This document shows, piece by piece, positions 32,729 to 43,079 of a stretch of 64,000 nt of DNA. Each line of letters opens with the position of its first letter. Within the stretch, counting starts at the first letter, position 1. Made by a program: the position numbers and the translations under genes. The stretch is from assembly GCA_942486035.1 (NCBI GenBank), contig CALNXK010000132.1:1570720-1634719 (forward strand), read 5' to 3'. Under the pieces are notes generated by a model that saw only the letters and a program-made list of their open reading frames with translations, did not search any database and was not told the origin of the DNA. The DNA is from Porites lobata. Its lineage: Eukaryota > Cnidaria > Anthozoa > Scleractinia > Poritidae.

Positions 32729-33520
32729 TTACAAGACGCTACTACCGTAGAAGCTTGGGCAGGATGGCGAGTTCGCCCAATGTCTGAACTGCTCGCAATT
32801 AACGCACTTGTCTGTGGGCTGTGGATGCCTGTGGCAAAAGAAGTGAAAACGGGATTGCTCTGGACGAAAAGGTTTAAAAACAGGGCGGAAAGAAGAACCA
32901 GAAGAGGGAGTCGTCTCTTGTGAAGGCCTGAAACAAGCTTGAAAAGGACTCTTCGACTGCATATTTCGACCACGAAGCTTGGAAAGGGCCCTCCGCTCAG
33001 GAGAACGCAGCTTCTTTTCGTCCCCTGAGTCATCCGCGAGCTCATCACTCTCGTATTCTTCCACAGCTTTCCAGCCAGCAGGAATTTAATCGGCAAAACG
33101 AATAAGCTTATTTCGTTTGTTCAAATGCTCCTTAAGACTTTCCAACTCCTTAATAAGCGCGACGAGAGTACCTTCCAGCAGCGCGGAAGAGGCTGTGGTA
33201 ACAGTATCTAGAAGGCCAGAATTGAACTCACTATGCACCTTATTTTCCTTAAACTGAGAACTGTTTGTCGCCTTTGTCTTCTTTATCGAAGAAGTCTTCG
33301 TAATCTCCTTTTCATCGAGGCCACGTTTAAACTCAGAAAACTTCTTATCTAGCTTCGAATCAAAAAGACGAGAAATCAAATTTACAGTCTCTGCGCCGGA
33401 GAGATCAGGCCCTACGCTAGTTCTCAGCTCCGGACATTCGTCGCCCGCATATAAATTAAGCAAAACGTACAAATTGCTAAGAGAGAGATGCCGTCCAGTG
33501 ACCTTGTCCTGCAACGTGCG
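32729..33520 (-). pseudogene. Gag-like ORF1 of a DIRS-like element, one internal stop
   Basis: One minus-strand frame from about 33520 to 32729, with TAA at 33086-33088 in the middle. Early part: LSLSNLYVLLNLYAG and ISRLFDSKLDKKFSEFKRG, then a helical Lys/Glu segment. Later part: SDELADDSGDEKKLRS and a degenerate zinc knuckle (CVNCEQFRHWANSPSC). This is a nucleocapsid-type protein. It is followed directly by the RT/RNase H piece, so most of pol has been deleted. Confidence 0.55.
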
Positions 33521-33885
33521 CCTTATATACGATAACCCAAATAACAGCATGCAGAAGCATACTTTGATGTAACACCCAAATACTGCAAACACCGCGTGAA
33601 TTTCCAAACGCGAGAAAATACATCTCTCACCAAAGGAGATGACTTGATCATCATTCATTCTCCAACCCATTTCCCACGGGCATGCCGTCGTTCACTTCTA
33701 GGTATTTCTCATTTCAAGATTCAATTTTTTTTTCTGTTTCTAAAAGATCTTACAGCAGCAGGTTTTACTTTGGGGTTTTACTTTGCATTTCAGCAGGGTG
33801 TACACAACTGCATGGACACTCAAACTGAATTCCACAGTGCCTGTATTATTAATGGCTAGAGGCGCATTCGTAAGCATAACGTTAA

Positions 33886-34330
33886 GGTGGGTTTATACAG
33901 TTTTTCAGGGTCAATACCTCCCAAGTTTGAGCATAAACTACGTCGCCATAAACAAAGATTTGGAGAAATTGCCACCACAGTTGTATTAGATTAAGATGAA
34001 AATTTTTTATGATCAGGGTTGCAATGACATCGGAGTTGTCGTAGCAACGAAATGACGTCATCACCTATTTTACTTGCAGCCGTATTTCTCGGCACCGGGA
34101 ACTGTTCTTCCAAAATCGTTCAAGGGAGCTTTTTCCTCCAAGAGCCACCTCGATGTTCGTCAAGTTTAAGCGAGATCTGTAAGAAGGTTATTGAGATGTT
34201 TTGGGATGAAGTTTTTATGGTTAGAAATACAGTAAAAATGGACAATCTTGATGTTTGGCTGTTATCTGTAAAACACGAAGGGTTTGATTAGTATGTATCG
34301 AGGAGCTCTTGTTAACGGTTTTGAAAACAT
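33886..34330 (+). repeat. Left long inverted-repeat arm
   Basis: Outer part pairs with 42776-43075; inner part (34165-34320, GCGAGATCTGTAAGAAGG..., GGGATGAAGTTTTTATGGT) pairs with 35455-35710. Confidence 0.7.
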
Positions 34331-34572
34331 TTTGGCAATATATCATCAAAGAAATTTATCAAGCGGTTTAGCTCGGTTTAAAAATCATTCGCCAAACCCA
34401 AAAGATATCCTGAGGAAAAAATCTCTGACCTCCATTTCAGAGGTGCTTTGAGTTTGTAGACTGAAGTTTTTCGCATTTTCAAGCGAACAACTTTTCGGGA
34501 TTTTTATTTGTGGGAATTTCAAAATGGCGACCGCTAGATTCCCAGTAAACGATGTGCAATGACTAGTTGAAT

Positions 34573-34762
34573 GGGGTGAGTCTGATGGTGATTTCCGAGG
34601 AAAGTGAAGCTGATATATCGATGGAATGCTGGATGGACAGTCGCAGGGAGGGGGGCAACAGTTCTGGCGAAAATGAAGGAACAGCCCGCTCGGATCCAGA
34701 AGGATCAGGTGAAGATAAAGGCAAGCACTGCTCTGTTAATTTTTTTGTGACAAAAGTTTTGT
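34573..34762 (+). pseudogene. Short acidic Ser/Gly/Glu-rich reading frame, function unknown
   Basis: A frame open for about 65 codons with ISEESEADISMECW and a GGNSSGENEG-type stretch. It may be a remnant of an exon of the host Mutator-like element; low complexity and no family match. Confidence 0.25.
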
Positions 34763-35269
34763 GATATGCCTAATATGTCTTGGACAATGCTTGTCTCGGG
34801 TGGTAGTTATACAACATTCCATGAATCTTCCATCTCCCTCAGTGAATTACTTCCATTTTCTTGTTGTTGTTGTTCCTGCCACATTTACCATGTCTAGAAG
34901 TTTACATCTAACTGTGCTTCCTGTTTTGGGATTTCAGAATGGTTTTTTGCTATTTGAAGCCAAGAAGTTCTCCTACAAGACTGTCATGATCTTCACGTCA
35001 TACCACGTGTCTTCTGGTGGGTTGGAATTTTTGGGCTGTAGATCTTTTATAGATCCGATATGCTGTAATTTTTGCACGGTTCTGTCCATGTTTTTTAGGT
35101 TGGTTTTGGCCAACTCTTTATTTTCTCTGCGAGACCAACTTGACACTTGGGCTCTTACACCCCAAAAGACACGTGGTTTGACGTGATTCTGTGGGTGTTA
35201 GGAGTTCTGGGTCAGGGCTAAAATCATAGTGCGCGGATATTTTTTCATCAGAGCCTGATCTCTGGTTGT

Positions 35270-35325
35270 TACGCCATACTGACGAGCCCTAAAGAGGGCG
35301 AAACAGCTGTCTATGGCTACAATCC
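35270..35325 (+). ncRNA. Hammerhead-ribozyme-like motif (probably degenerate)
   Basis: The core CTGACGA is followed by stem II GCCC-taaaga-GGGC and then GAAAC, the conserved order of a hammerhead (CUGANGA, stem II, GAAA). Stem III can form as AGC...GCT around TGTCTATG. The expected NUH cleavage site after stem III reads AC instead of a UH, and no stem I is evident, so self-cleavage is doubtful. Type I hammerheads are known to be abundant in cnidarian repeats. Confidence 0.5.
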
Positions 35326-35454
35326 CGCTCTGTTTTGAGTTCTTTCGGTGTCGTGTTGATGTCTTGCAGAGTTAATTTTCACGTAGTACGATGAGCATTG
35401 CAGTATTCCGCTTGCAGAATCTAATATGTCTGGACCAAAATGTTCACAAAACTG

Positions 35455-35710
35455 CTAACAAGAGCGCATCGCTACATACTAATCAAATCCTTCTTTCTAG
35501 CAATCGGCTGGAGCTATCTCCATGATCTTTCACATACGTTATTAAACAGATTGAAACTACTATGAGGCGAAATTGCATTTCAAAAGCGCCTCGTTTTCTA
35601 CAGATAAGAGCCGAACATCAAGATTGCCTATTTTTTACTGTATTTCCACCATAAAAACTTCATCCCAAAATATCTCGATAACGCTCTCACAGATCTCGCT
35701 TAAGGTAATT
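35455..35710 (-). repeat. Inverted partial copy of the left arm
   Basis: Reverse complement of this stretch matches 34165-34320 with an extra segment of about 90 bp in the middle. It ends 50 bp before the transposase ATG. Confidence 0.65.
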
Positions 35711-35760
35711 CCTTTGTTTTGCACTGCGCACACTACTGCGCATAACATCGCATCATCCAA

Positions 35761-36222
35761 GATGGCGGTGGTTCGTCCCACCAGCTCGAAAAGAACAAAC
35801 AAGGGTCTCTTTTGCAGAGCTGCAGCTTTTATTCGCAATAATAATGCAGCAGATCGGCTGACAGCTTCCTGGTTTGCTATCGAAAAACAAGAAAATGAAA
35901 GAAATTTGGGTGATCCCGAAGTCTGCAGTGGTTTTTCACTTCACGGCCGTCGAGTGGTGGAATTATTAAAATGTCCTGGCTGAGGCTTTGGATCATGGTT
36001 GCTGTGAGGCCTGTCGGACAGCTCTACGGCTCTCCAACTGCATTAACGAGCCAGTATCTGGCCTGGGATCGCTACTGTGCATATGTTGTTCAAACTCCGA
36101 GAGTGGAGAGACGAATAGTTCTGGAACAAATAAGACCCACCATGGCACCAGAACCACGCGAGGGAGACTATTCTTTGATGTAAACGCGAAGTTGGCTGCT
36201 GAATTCACATGTTGCTGTGTAT
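35761..36222 (+). pseudogene. Mutator-like transposase N-terminal relic
   Basis: It starts at ATG 35761 (CCAAGATGGCGG context) and reads SSKRTNKGLFCRAAAF, then SLHGRRVVEL. A frameshift near 35970 moves it to the frame with EALDHGCCEACRTALRLSNC, NEPVSGLGSLL and a second CxxC. The GRRVVEL...L..AL..GC..C...L.LS.C phrase is familiar as the start of the Mutator-like transposase domain family in animals. The catalytic part is missing; the frame ends at TAG near 36222. Confidence 0.55.
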
Positions 36223-36445
36223 AGAAACCAAACAAGCGAATATATGAAGAATAGGAATCAATATTCTTTTGTTCAAGTTTATTTGTCAAGCATTATTTTG
36301 CAAAAGCAAAAAAAAATCAAACCCTAGCTCACTGGAATTAAACAGAACGTCGGCGCTGCACAATAGTCCAAAATAAAGATTCATAACTCCAAAATCTCAT
36401 CAAATCTTGACTTACTTCATTCCTTGGTATTTAATGTACTGTTTT

Positions 36446-36884
36446 TGTTACGAAAAATTGTATTGCGTGACTAGCGTGACTTTCTAGAAGCTTCGCGAGA
36501 GTTCGTAGTTTGTTTATTTTAGGATCTTACGTAAGCGTTTCTAAAGCGGTACATTTCGTAATCTTTCTATAATTAGACTATTTGGAAAGTTCTAGAATCT
36601 TATTGTAAACGTATATAAGTAGGCGAGCCCGAGTTAAGTTTTAACTAGTTTTCACAAGCGAAGAGAGTTCGACGTTGGACGTGTTTAGTGAAGTGTGACG
36701 AAAGCAGAGTTTATTCAAGTGGGCGGAGGTCGTGTAAGTTTAACGAGTTACGTGCTGTTTTGAAGTTTTACTTCGTGGAAACTACGTTCATTTTTGGAAT
36801 AAATCTTCTTGTTGCTGTTCCGACAACCCTGCGTTCAGTTTGGTTTGCAAGCTACCCGTCCTCTAAAATATTACCCGCGTAACA
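36446..36884 (+). repeat. 5' LTR
   Basis: 439 bp, TGTTACG...CGTAACA inverted ends. TATATAA near 36612 is a likely U3 TATA box and AATAAA at 36798-36803 a likely polyadenylation signal. Confidence 0.95.
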
Positions 36885-36885
36885 T

Positions 36886-36903
36886 TGGGGGCCTGTCCGG
36901 GAG
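36886..36903 (+). promoter_or_regulatory. Primer binding site, tRNA-Pro-like
   Basis: One base after the LTR: TGGGGGCCTGTCCGGGAG. It starts with TGG, complementary to the CCA tail, and resembles known tRNA-Pro primer sites with about three differences. Confidence 0.6.
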
Positions 36904-37035
36904 AGGAATTCAATTGTTTGCCGACTACAGTAACCAGGAAAGGACAGTTCAAGAAAAAGGAGTGTACGGAGAAGTAAGAAGAACTGCTACGAGGAAGTAT
37001 ATCGAGTGTGCTTGCTGTTAACTACTGCTGTGGAA

Positions 37036-38290
37036 ATGGAAAAGCTTTTGCAGATAGGGAAAGAATTGGAGGGAGAAAAACTGCTCGAGTTTGTGCGGGA
37101 ACAACAAAAGTTAGAAGAAGAAAGAAGGAGGGAAGAAGAAGAAAAGGAAGAAAAACGTCGAAAACTTGAGGAAGAAAGAAGGAGGGAGGAGGAAGAGAAA
37201 GAAGAAAAACGTAGACAACTGGAAGAGGAAAAAGAAGAAAAGCGTAGACTGTTAGAAGAACAAAAAGAGGAAAAACGTCCAATGCTTGAGGAAGATAGAA
37301 GAAAAGAAGACGAAGAAAGAGAAACTAGGCAGCAAGAACGCGAACTGAGGAAATTAGAGCTGGAAGCAGACCTGTTGAAACAGAGAGAGGCTATTGAAGC
37401 CGCTAAGAGACAGCATGAACTAGAGATCGCTTGTTTAGCAAAAGGCTGTAACGATACCGAACGTGCTGAAGTGAGAGAGGATAGGGCCAAGGCACCCAAG
37501 CTTCCCTCATTTGTCGATGGCAAGGACAACTTGGATGCTTATCTACAACGATTTGAGAGATTCGCAACCACAGTTTAATGGGAGAAGACAGGATGGGCTT
37601 CGAAACTTAGTGCTCTTTTGTCTGGGCGTGCTCTAGAGGTTTATTCACGATTATCTGAGGAAGCAGCCCAAGATTATGACCGAGTGAAGTTAGCTTTGAT
37701 GAAGAGATATGACCTTACAGAGGATGGCTATCGTCGTAAATTTAGAGCATCAAAGCCGGAAGTTGTGGAGAGTCCTGAACAGTTTATAGTGCGATTGGAT
37801 AGATACTTGTGGCGTTGGCTAGAGCTGTCGAACACTGAGCGTTCTTTTGAAGGCCTGAAAGATTTAATTGTAAAAGAACAATTTATTGACTCATGTCCAA
37901 AAGAGTTAGCTATTCACCTTCGTGAAAGAGCCCCGGAAACGCTTGTTCAGATAGCGAAGATTGCCGACCAGTACTTAGAAGCACACGGAAAGCATCTGTT
38001 CAGCTCTGCGAGCAAGAAGCCACAAGTACAGCCCAAGGCGGAGGAAACAAAGACTGTAAAGAGTGAAGCAACCGCGCTCCAGTGTTACAAGTGTTATGCC
38101 CGCGGACACAAAGCTATAAACTGCCAAACTCTAGCTAAAAGGTGTTTCCTGTGTGGCAAGCAAAGTCATGAAGCGAGGAACTGTCGATCAGGTGGACGAA
38201 AGTCCGGAGGCCAAGGTAAGGATGGTAACCCTGTGCAACGTGGTCAGGTTAGTGCTGGCTGTTTGGTTAAGTCACCCGATCTTAACGCTA
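37036..38290 (+). pseudogene. gag: Gag with coiled coil, SCAN-like capsid region and two zinc knuckles
   Basis: ATG at 37036. Residues 1-150 are an extreme Glu/Lys/Arg coiled coil with repeats of EEKRR. TAA at 37576-37578 interrupts the frame, which then continues from 37579. The capsid region (FRASKPEVVESPEQF, LIVKEQFIDSCPKEL, LRERAPETL) follows the SCAN domain pattern, consistent with the known origin of SCAN from a Gmr1-like capsid. Two CCHC knuckles follow (CYKCYARGHKAINC near 38080; CFLCGKQSHEARNC near 38143). Gag assembles the particle and packages RNA. Confidence 0.8.
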
Positions 38291-38379
38291 CCCCCGAGGA
38301 AGTCAAGTCGTGTATTCAAGATGATCAGCTTCTGTTAGCCTGTGGCAAGAAAGTCTCGTTGCTGAGTAATGCTTGTGTT

Positions 38380-38700
38380 GAACCCTTAACTGGAGTAAGA
38401 AGTAAGATGCCTGTTGTAAAGGGTAGAGTTGGAGAGAAGACTGTTGACGTTTTAAGAGATACTGGTTGCAGCGGAGTAGTAGTCAAGAAGGACCTTGTCG
38501 GCGAGGATCAGTTCACCGGAGACTTTAACGTTATGTTGCTTATTGACAACAAGGCAAGGAGAGTACCTATAGCAAGAATTTATGTTGATACGCCTTACCT
38601 TAAGGGCCATGTTGAAGCGCAGTGCCTTTCAGATCATATCTACGACCTAATTATTGGCAACGTACCTGATGCCAGGGACGCACAAAATCCAGACCCCAGT
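38380..38700 (+). pseudogene. Retroelement aspartic protease
   Basis: In the same frame as the second part of Gag. The active site reads VLRDTGCSGVVV near 38449 (DTG intact; Arg before it is unusual). The flap/closing strand is IYDLIIGN near 38641. It cleaves the Gag-Pol polyprotein. The domain itself has no stop. Confidence 0.8.
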
Positions 38701-38759
38701 TGGCAAGAGGCCTGTGCAGTGACTACAGGAAGTCAAGCTAAGAAAAGGGATGAACGCAC

Positions 38760-40060
38760 AGCCTTGAAGGTGCCAAGTACCCGTGAGAGCCCTATCGTGG
38801 ATAGAGAGAAGCTCAAGCAGACGCAGCGTGAAGATGAGAGTCTGCGCAAGTACTGGGATCGAGACGATGTGCTAGTAAAGGGTCAGGCGGAGATTTCATT
38901 TGAAGAAAAATGTGGAGCACTGTACCGTCTGTACAAGCACCCTTATGTGAATGGTGGAAAACCGCTTAAACAAGTCATGGTACCTGAAAAGTTGAGGCGC
39001 CCCTTAATGGAAGTAGCTCACGGATCAATCATGGGCGGTCACATGGGCATAAAGAAAACAACAGACAACATCGAGAGTGCGTTTTATTGGCCTGGAATTC
39101 AAGGTGACGTGACTCGGTTTTGCAAGTCCTGTGACGTTTGTCAGAAGACTGTAAGTAAGGGAGCCTTGCCGAAAGTACCGTTAGAGAAGATGCCGCTAAT
39201 TGACAAGCCCTTTAAGAGAGTAGCAATAGATTTTGTTGGGCCTATCAGTCCTCCCAGTGAAGAAGGACACAGGTACATATTGACGCTGGTAGATTTTTCG
39301 ACTCGCTACCCTGAGGCTGTACCACTAAAGAAAATTGATACGGAGACTGTAGCAGAGGCATTGGTAGATATCTTCAGCCGTCTAGGAGTACCCAAAGAAA
39401 TCCTGAGTGATCTGGGCACACAATTTGTTTCTGACTGCATGAGAGAAGTCACCCGACTTCTAAGCGTTAAACAGCTTACAGCAACACCCTATCACCCGAT
39501 GTGTAACGGTTTGACGGAGAAGTTCAACGGAACGATGAAGTCTATGCTGAAGAGACTGTGTAGTGAGCAGCCAAGACAGTGGCATCGCTACATAAACCCA
39601 CTGTTGTTTGCTTATCGTGAAGTCCCCCAAGAGTCCGCTGGTTTTTCGCCGTTCGAGTTGTTATATGGAAGAGCTGTTAGAGGACCAATGACTATACTCA
39701 AACAGCTGTGGACGAAAGAAGTTGAGGAGCCTGAAGTCAAGAACAGTTACCAGTACGTTTTCGAGTTGCGAGAGAAGTTAGAAGATACCCTTAAACTCGC
39801 CCATAGTGAATTGGAGAAAGCCCAGTAGAAAGGAAAGCACTATTACGACCGCAAGTCTAAGGTTAGGAAGTTTCAACGAGGTGAGAAAGTGCTTGTGCTG
39901 CTACCTACCGAACATAACAAGTTACTTATGTAGTGGAAAGGCCCCTTTGAAGTCAGGTAGGTCTCAATGACTACAAGGTGAAAGTAAAAGACAAGGAGAA
40001 AGTTTACCATGCTAACCTACTTAAAAAGTATTTTGAGCGAGAGGAGACTACAGTCGAAGG
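38760..40060 (+). pseudogene. Integrase located upstream of RT
   Basis: HHCC zinc finger: AHGSIMGGHMG near 39020 and CKSCDVC near 39124. The DDE core is IDFVGP (Asp near 39228), LSDLGTQF (Asp near 39406) and LTEKFNGTMKSM (Glu near 39512). The C-terminal domain is broken by TAG at 39826-39828 and TAG at 39931-39933, then a frameshift near 39956; it ends with the gypsy-type phrase YHANLLKKY near 40005. It inserts the cDNA in the genome. Confidence 0.85.
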
Positions 40061-40219
40061 AGCAGTAGCTGTTGGAGAAGGCGCTACGAGTATAGACGAT
40101 GCTGTCGACTGTGCAGCTAAAGTTGATGAAGCAGAGGAAGAAGAGGTTGATTTCTTAGAGCTTGGTGGATATGTAGCCAAGGAGTCAATCGAGGATGTTA
40201 CAACTGGACCGAATCTTAC

Positions 40220-41590
40220 GAACGAGCAACGAACTGAATTTAAGGATCTGGCTAACCAGTTCACGAATTTGTTTACTGAAGCACCAGGTACTACAGATCT
40301 CGTTCAGCATCATATTAAACTCACCTCAGACGAGCCAGTTAGATCAAGACCTTACCCTGTACCTTACAGCATGAGAGAATCATTGAGAAAAGATATTGCT
40401 GACATGATCAAAATGGGAGTTATTAGAGAGTCCAGTTCTCCGTATGCATCACCTGTTGTAGTAGTGAAGAAAAAAGACAACACAAACCGCGTGTGCGTAG
40501 ATTATCGGAAATTAAATAAACTAACTGTTTTTGATCCCGAGCTTATGCCAACTGCTGAACACTTGTTCCAGAAGCTTAGTGGAGACAAATTCTTTTCAAA
40601 AATTGACCTTAGCGAAAGATACTGGCAGATAGCTATACCAGAGGAGGACATACCGAAAACTGCGTTCGTAACACCTGACGGGTCGTACGAGTTCTTGAAG
40701 ATGCCGTTTGGAATGATTAACTCGGCGGCAACACTGAAGCGTGCAATGAAGAAATTGATAGAAGATCTAGATGATGTCGACTTCTACTGAGATGATATAT
40801 TGGTTCACACCCGTACGTGGGAAGAACATATTAGAGCCCTTAGAGAGCTGTTTTCGAGCCTTGTACAAGCTGGGTTGACTATTAGACCTACGACGTGCCT
40901 ATTCGGAGTAAACAGTGTGGATTTCCTAGGCCATCGACTGGAGCGAGGGATGATTGGTCTACATGAGGATAACGTGGAGAAAATTAAAGATGTCCCAAGG
41001 CCAAGCACAAAGAAACAGGTGCGGTCATTTATGGGTCTAGCAGGATACTACAGAGATTTCATACCCAACTTCGCAGCGATCGCAGCGCCCTTATCTGATC
41101 TCACACGGAAAGTCCAATCCAATAAAGTTGAGTGGAGTGAAGCACAAGAGAAAGCCTACCAAACAATCAAGTCCTACTTAACAAGTAAACCTATTCTACG
41201 TCTTCCCGATCCAGCTAAAACCTATTTCTTACGGACGGACGCTTCCAACAATGGAATCGGTGCAGTATTGATGCAATGGCACGATGAGAAATTATTCCCG
41301 GTTTGTTATGCAAGCAAGAAATTGTCGAGTGCGGAGCGCAGCTACGCTACAATCGAGAAAGAGTGCCTAGCGATTGTATGGGGAATCAAGGGATTTCATC
41401 TATATTTGTACGGTGTACCTTTTGTGCTGCAGACAGACCTCGAGCCGCTGAAGTACATGGACAGCGCAAAATATACCAACGCACGACTCATGCGATGGCG
41501 ATGTTTCTACAAAGTTACAATTTCAAGGTGGAAGCCATCAAAGGATCAGAGAATGTTGGAGCGGATTATCTTCGTCGAGTAGAAGAATAA
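40220..41590 (+). pseudogene. Reverse transcriptase and RNase H (gypsy type)
   Basis: RT motifs in order: RSRPYPVPYSM near 40340, VVKKKDNTNRVCVDYRKLN, FSKIDLSERYWQI, FLKMPFGMINSAAT, then the catalytic FY-x-DD in which x is a TGA stop (40788-40790). After it come DFLGHRL and RSFMGLAGYYRDFIPNF. RNase H has LRTDASNNGIGAVL, ATIEKECLAIVWGI and LQTDLEPLKYM. A frameshift near 41495 moves the last part to the frame ending NVGADYLRRVEE at 41590. Enzymatically dead without readthrough. Confidence 0.85.
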
Positions 41591-41671
41591 CCTGAGAGAC
41601 ACTGGACTACCCCTGTTGTATATTAGCTTACAATTTTTCTATTGTATTGGAAATTTAGGAAATTTCTTCTC

Positions 41672-41681
41672 AAAGGGGTTA
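41672..41681 (+). promoter_or_regulatory. Polypurine tract
   Basis: AAAGGGG lies directly before the 3' LTR, the usual plus-strand primer site. Confidence 0.7.
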
Positions 41682-42120
41682 TGTTACGAAATATTGTATT
41701 GCGTGACTAGCGTGACTTTCTAGAAGCTTCGCGAGAGTTCGTAGTTTGTTTATTTTAGGATCTTACGTAAGCGTTTCGAAAGCGGTACATTTCGTAATCT
41801 TTCTATAATTAGACTATTTGGAAAGTTCTAGAATCTTATTGTAAACGTATATAAGTAGGCGAGCCCGAGTTAAGTTTTAACTAGTTTTCACAAGCGAAGA
41901 GAGTTCGACGTTGGACGTGTTTAGTGAAGTGTGACGAAAGCAGAGTTTATTCAAGTGGGCGGAGGCCGTGTAAGTTTAACGAGTTACGTGCTGTTTTGAA
42001 GTTTTACTTCGTGGAAACTACGTTCATTTTTGGAATAAATCGTTTTGTTGCTGTTCCGACAACGCTGCTTTCAGTTTGGTTTGTAAGCTACCCGTCCTCT
42101 AAAAGATTACCCGCGTAACA
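41682..42120 (+). repeat. 3' LTR
   Basis: 439 bp, same ends as the 5' LTR and about 98 percent identical by eye. Confidence 0.95.
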
Positions 42121-42775
42121 GTTTTCAAGTTTGAATTTCTGTGTTGGCGATATCAAACACATAAAAACAACCGAAAACAAGCTTGATCTCGAGTGCATAC
42201 TTCGAACACGATGGGCGTTATTTTGTATCTCGCCCCAGTCCCCACCACGCAAATTATCCATCCTGACTACGTTTGTGAGGAAACAATCACAGTGACCGCC
42301 GATTTTTTTTCCCAGGTATTTGCTAAGAACAGTCTAATAAAGAACGTATTTGATGAAGAAAAAAAGTTTGATAGTAGAACATGATTTTTTTTGGGGGGGA
42401 AATAGTTTCGTATTTGGTGTATTTGGGTCAAGGCGAAGACTTCAAGTTAACCACGGAACTGTCCGAAAAAGTGCAATATCCTCACAACCAGGCAATCAAA
42501 AACGAATTAAATGAAGCAATGCTGCTTTTTTGAATAAAAGAAGCTTTATGTTCAAGATAAAATTTTGTGCGTTTCAAGAAACAAAGACTTAATTCTGTAA
42601 GAAGGGGATTCGAATTTTTAACGCGCAACCAGTTAAAATACCCCAGTATAAGAGTCTGCTGACGCGTAAACAAGCACGGTGACCTCATCTTTTTATTGCA
42701 TTTTTTTTAATGTTCATATCATGAATGTTGATTATGCCAAGTTTCAAAAAAAGTTTGATAGTAGGACAATTTCAA

Positions 42776-43075
42776 GGGAATTATACCTTAAACTTGAAGA
42801 ACATGGAGGCGGCTACTGGAGAAAAAGCTCCCGTAAACGATTTTGGAAGAACAGTTCCCGGTGGCGGGAAATACTGCCGCAAGTAAAATAGTTAACGGCG
42901 TCATTTTGTTGCTTTGACAACTCCGATATTACAACCCTGATCATAACAATATTTTCATCTTTAATTTATCAATAAAATTGTGGTGGCAATTTCTCCAAAT
43001 CTTTGTTTATGGCTATATGTAGTTTAAGCTAAACTTGGGAGGTATTGACCGAGTAAAAACTGTATCGAGCCACTT
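42776..43075 (-). repeat. Right long inverted-repeat arm
   Basis: Reverse complement matches 33886-34190, including CGTTTTGTTGCTTTG/CAAAGCAACAAAATG-type text and AAAGATTTGGAGAAATTGCC. Confidence 0.7.
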
Positions 43076-43079
43076 TAAT

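Larger units (their letters stand above)
36446..42120 (+). mobile_element. LTR retrotransposon, Gmr1-like Ty3/gypsy with PR-INT-RT-RH order
   Basis: Two 439-bp LTRs (TGTTACG...CGTAACA), a 5-bp target duplication GTTTT (36441-36445 and 42121-42125), a primer binding site and a polypurine tract define a complete element of 5,675 bp. The internal region encodes Gag, protease, integrase, then reverse transcriptase and RNase H. The RT and integrase are gypsy-like, yet the integrase precedes the RT, as known for Gmr1-type elements. LTRs differ at about nine sites, so insertion is fairly recent, but several stops and frameshifts break the ORFs. Confidence 0.9.
33886..43075. mobile_element. Large element with long inverted repeats (Mutator-like), split by an LTR element
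   Basis: Sequence at 33886-34190 (ATACAGTTTTT, CAATACCTCCCAAGTTT, CATAAACAAAGATTTGG...) recurs inverted at 42776-43075 with roughly 80-85 percent identity by eye. The interval holds a Mutator-like transposase relic and the LTR retrotransposon at 36446-42120. Long TIRs fit Mutator-type elements. A third, inner, inverted copy of the arm exists at 35455-35710. No target duplication was confirmed. Confidence 0.6.

Noticed and set aside
37022..37529. Ser-rich ORFs on the minus strand over the Gag coiled coil
   Set aside because: Complement of the GAA/GAG-rich coiled-coil codons; a shadow frame.
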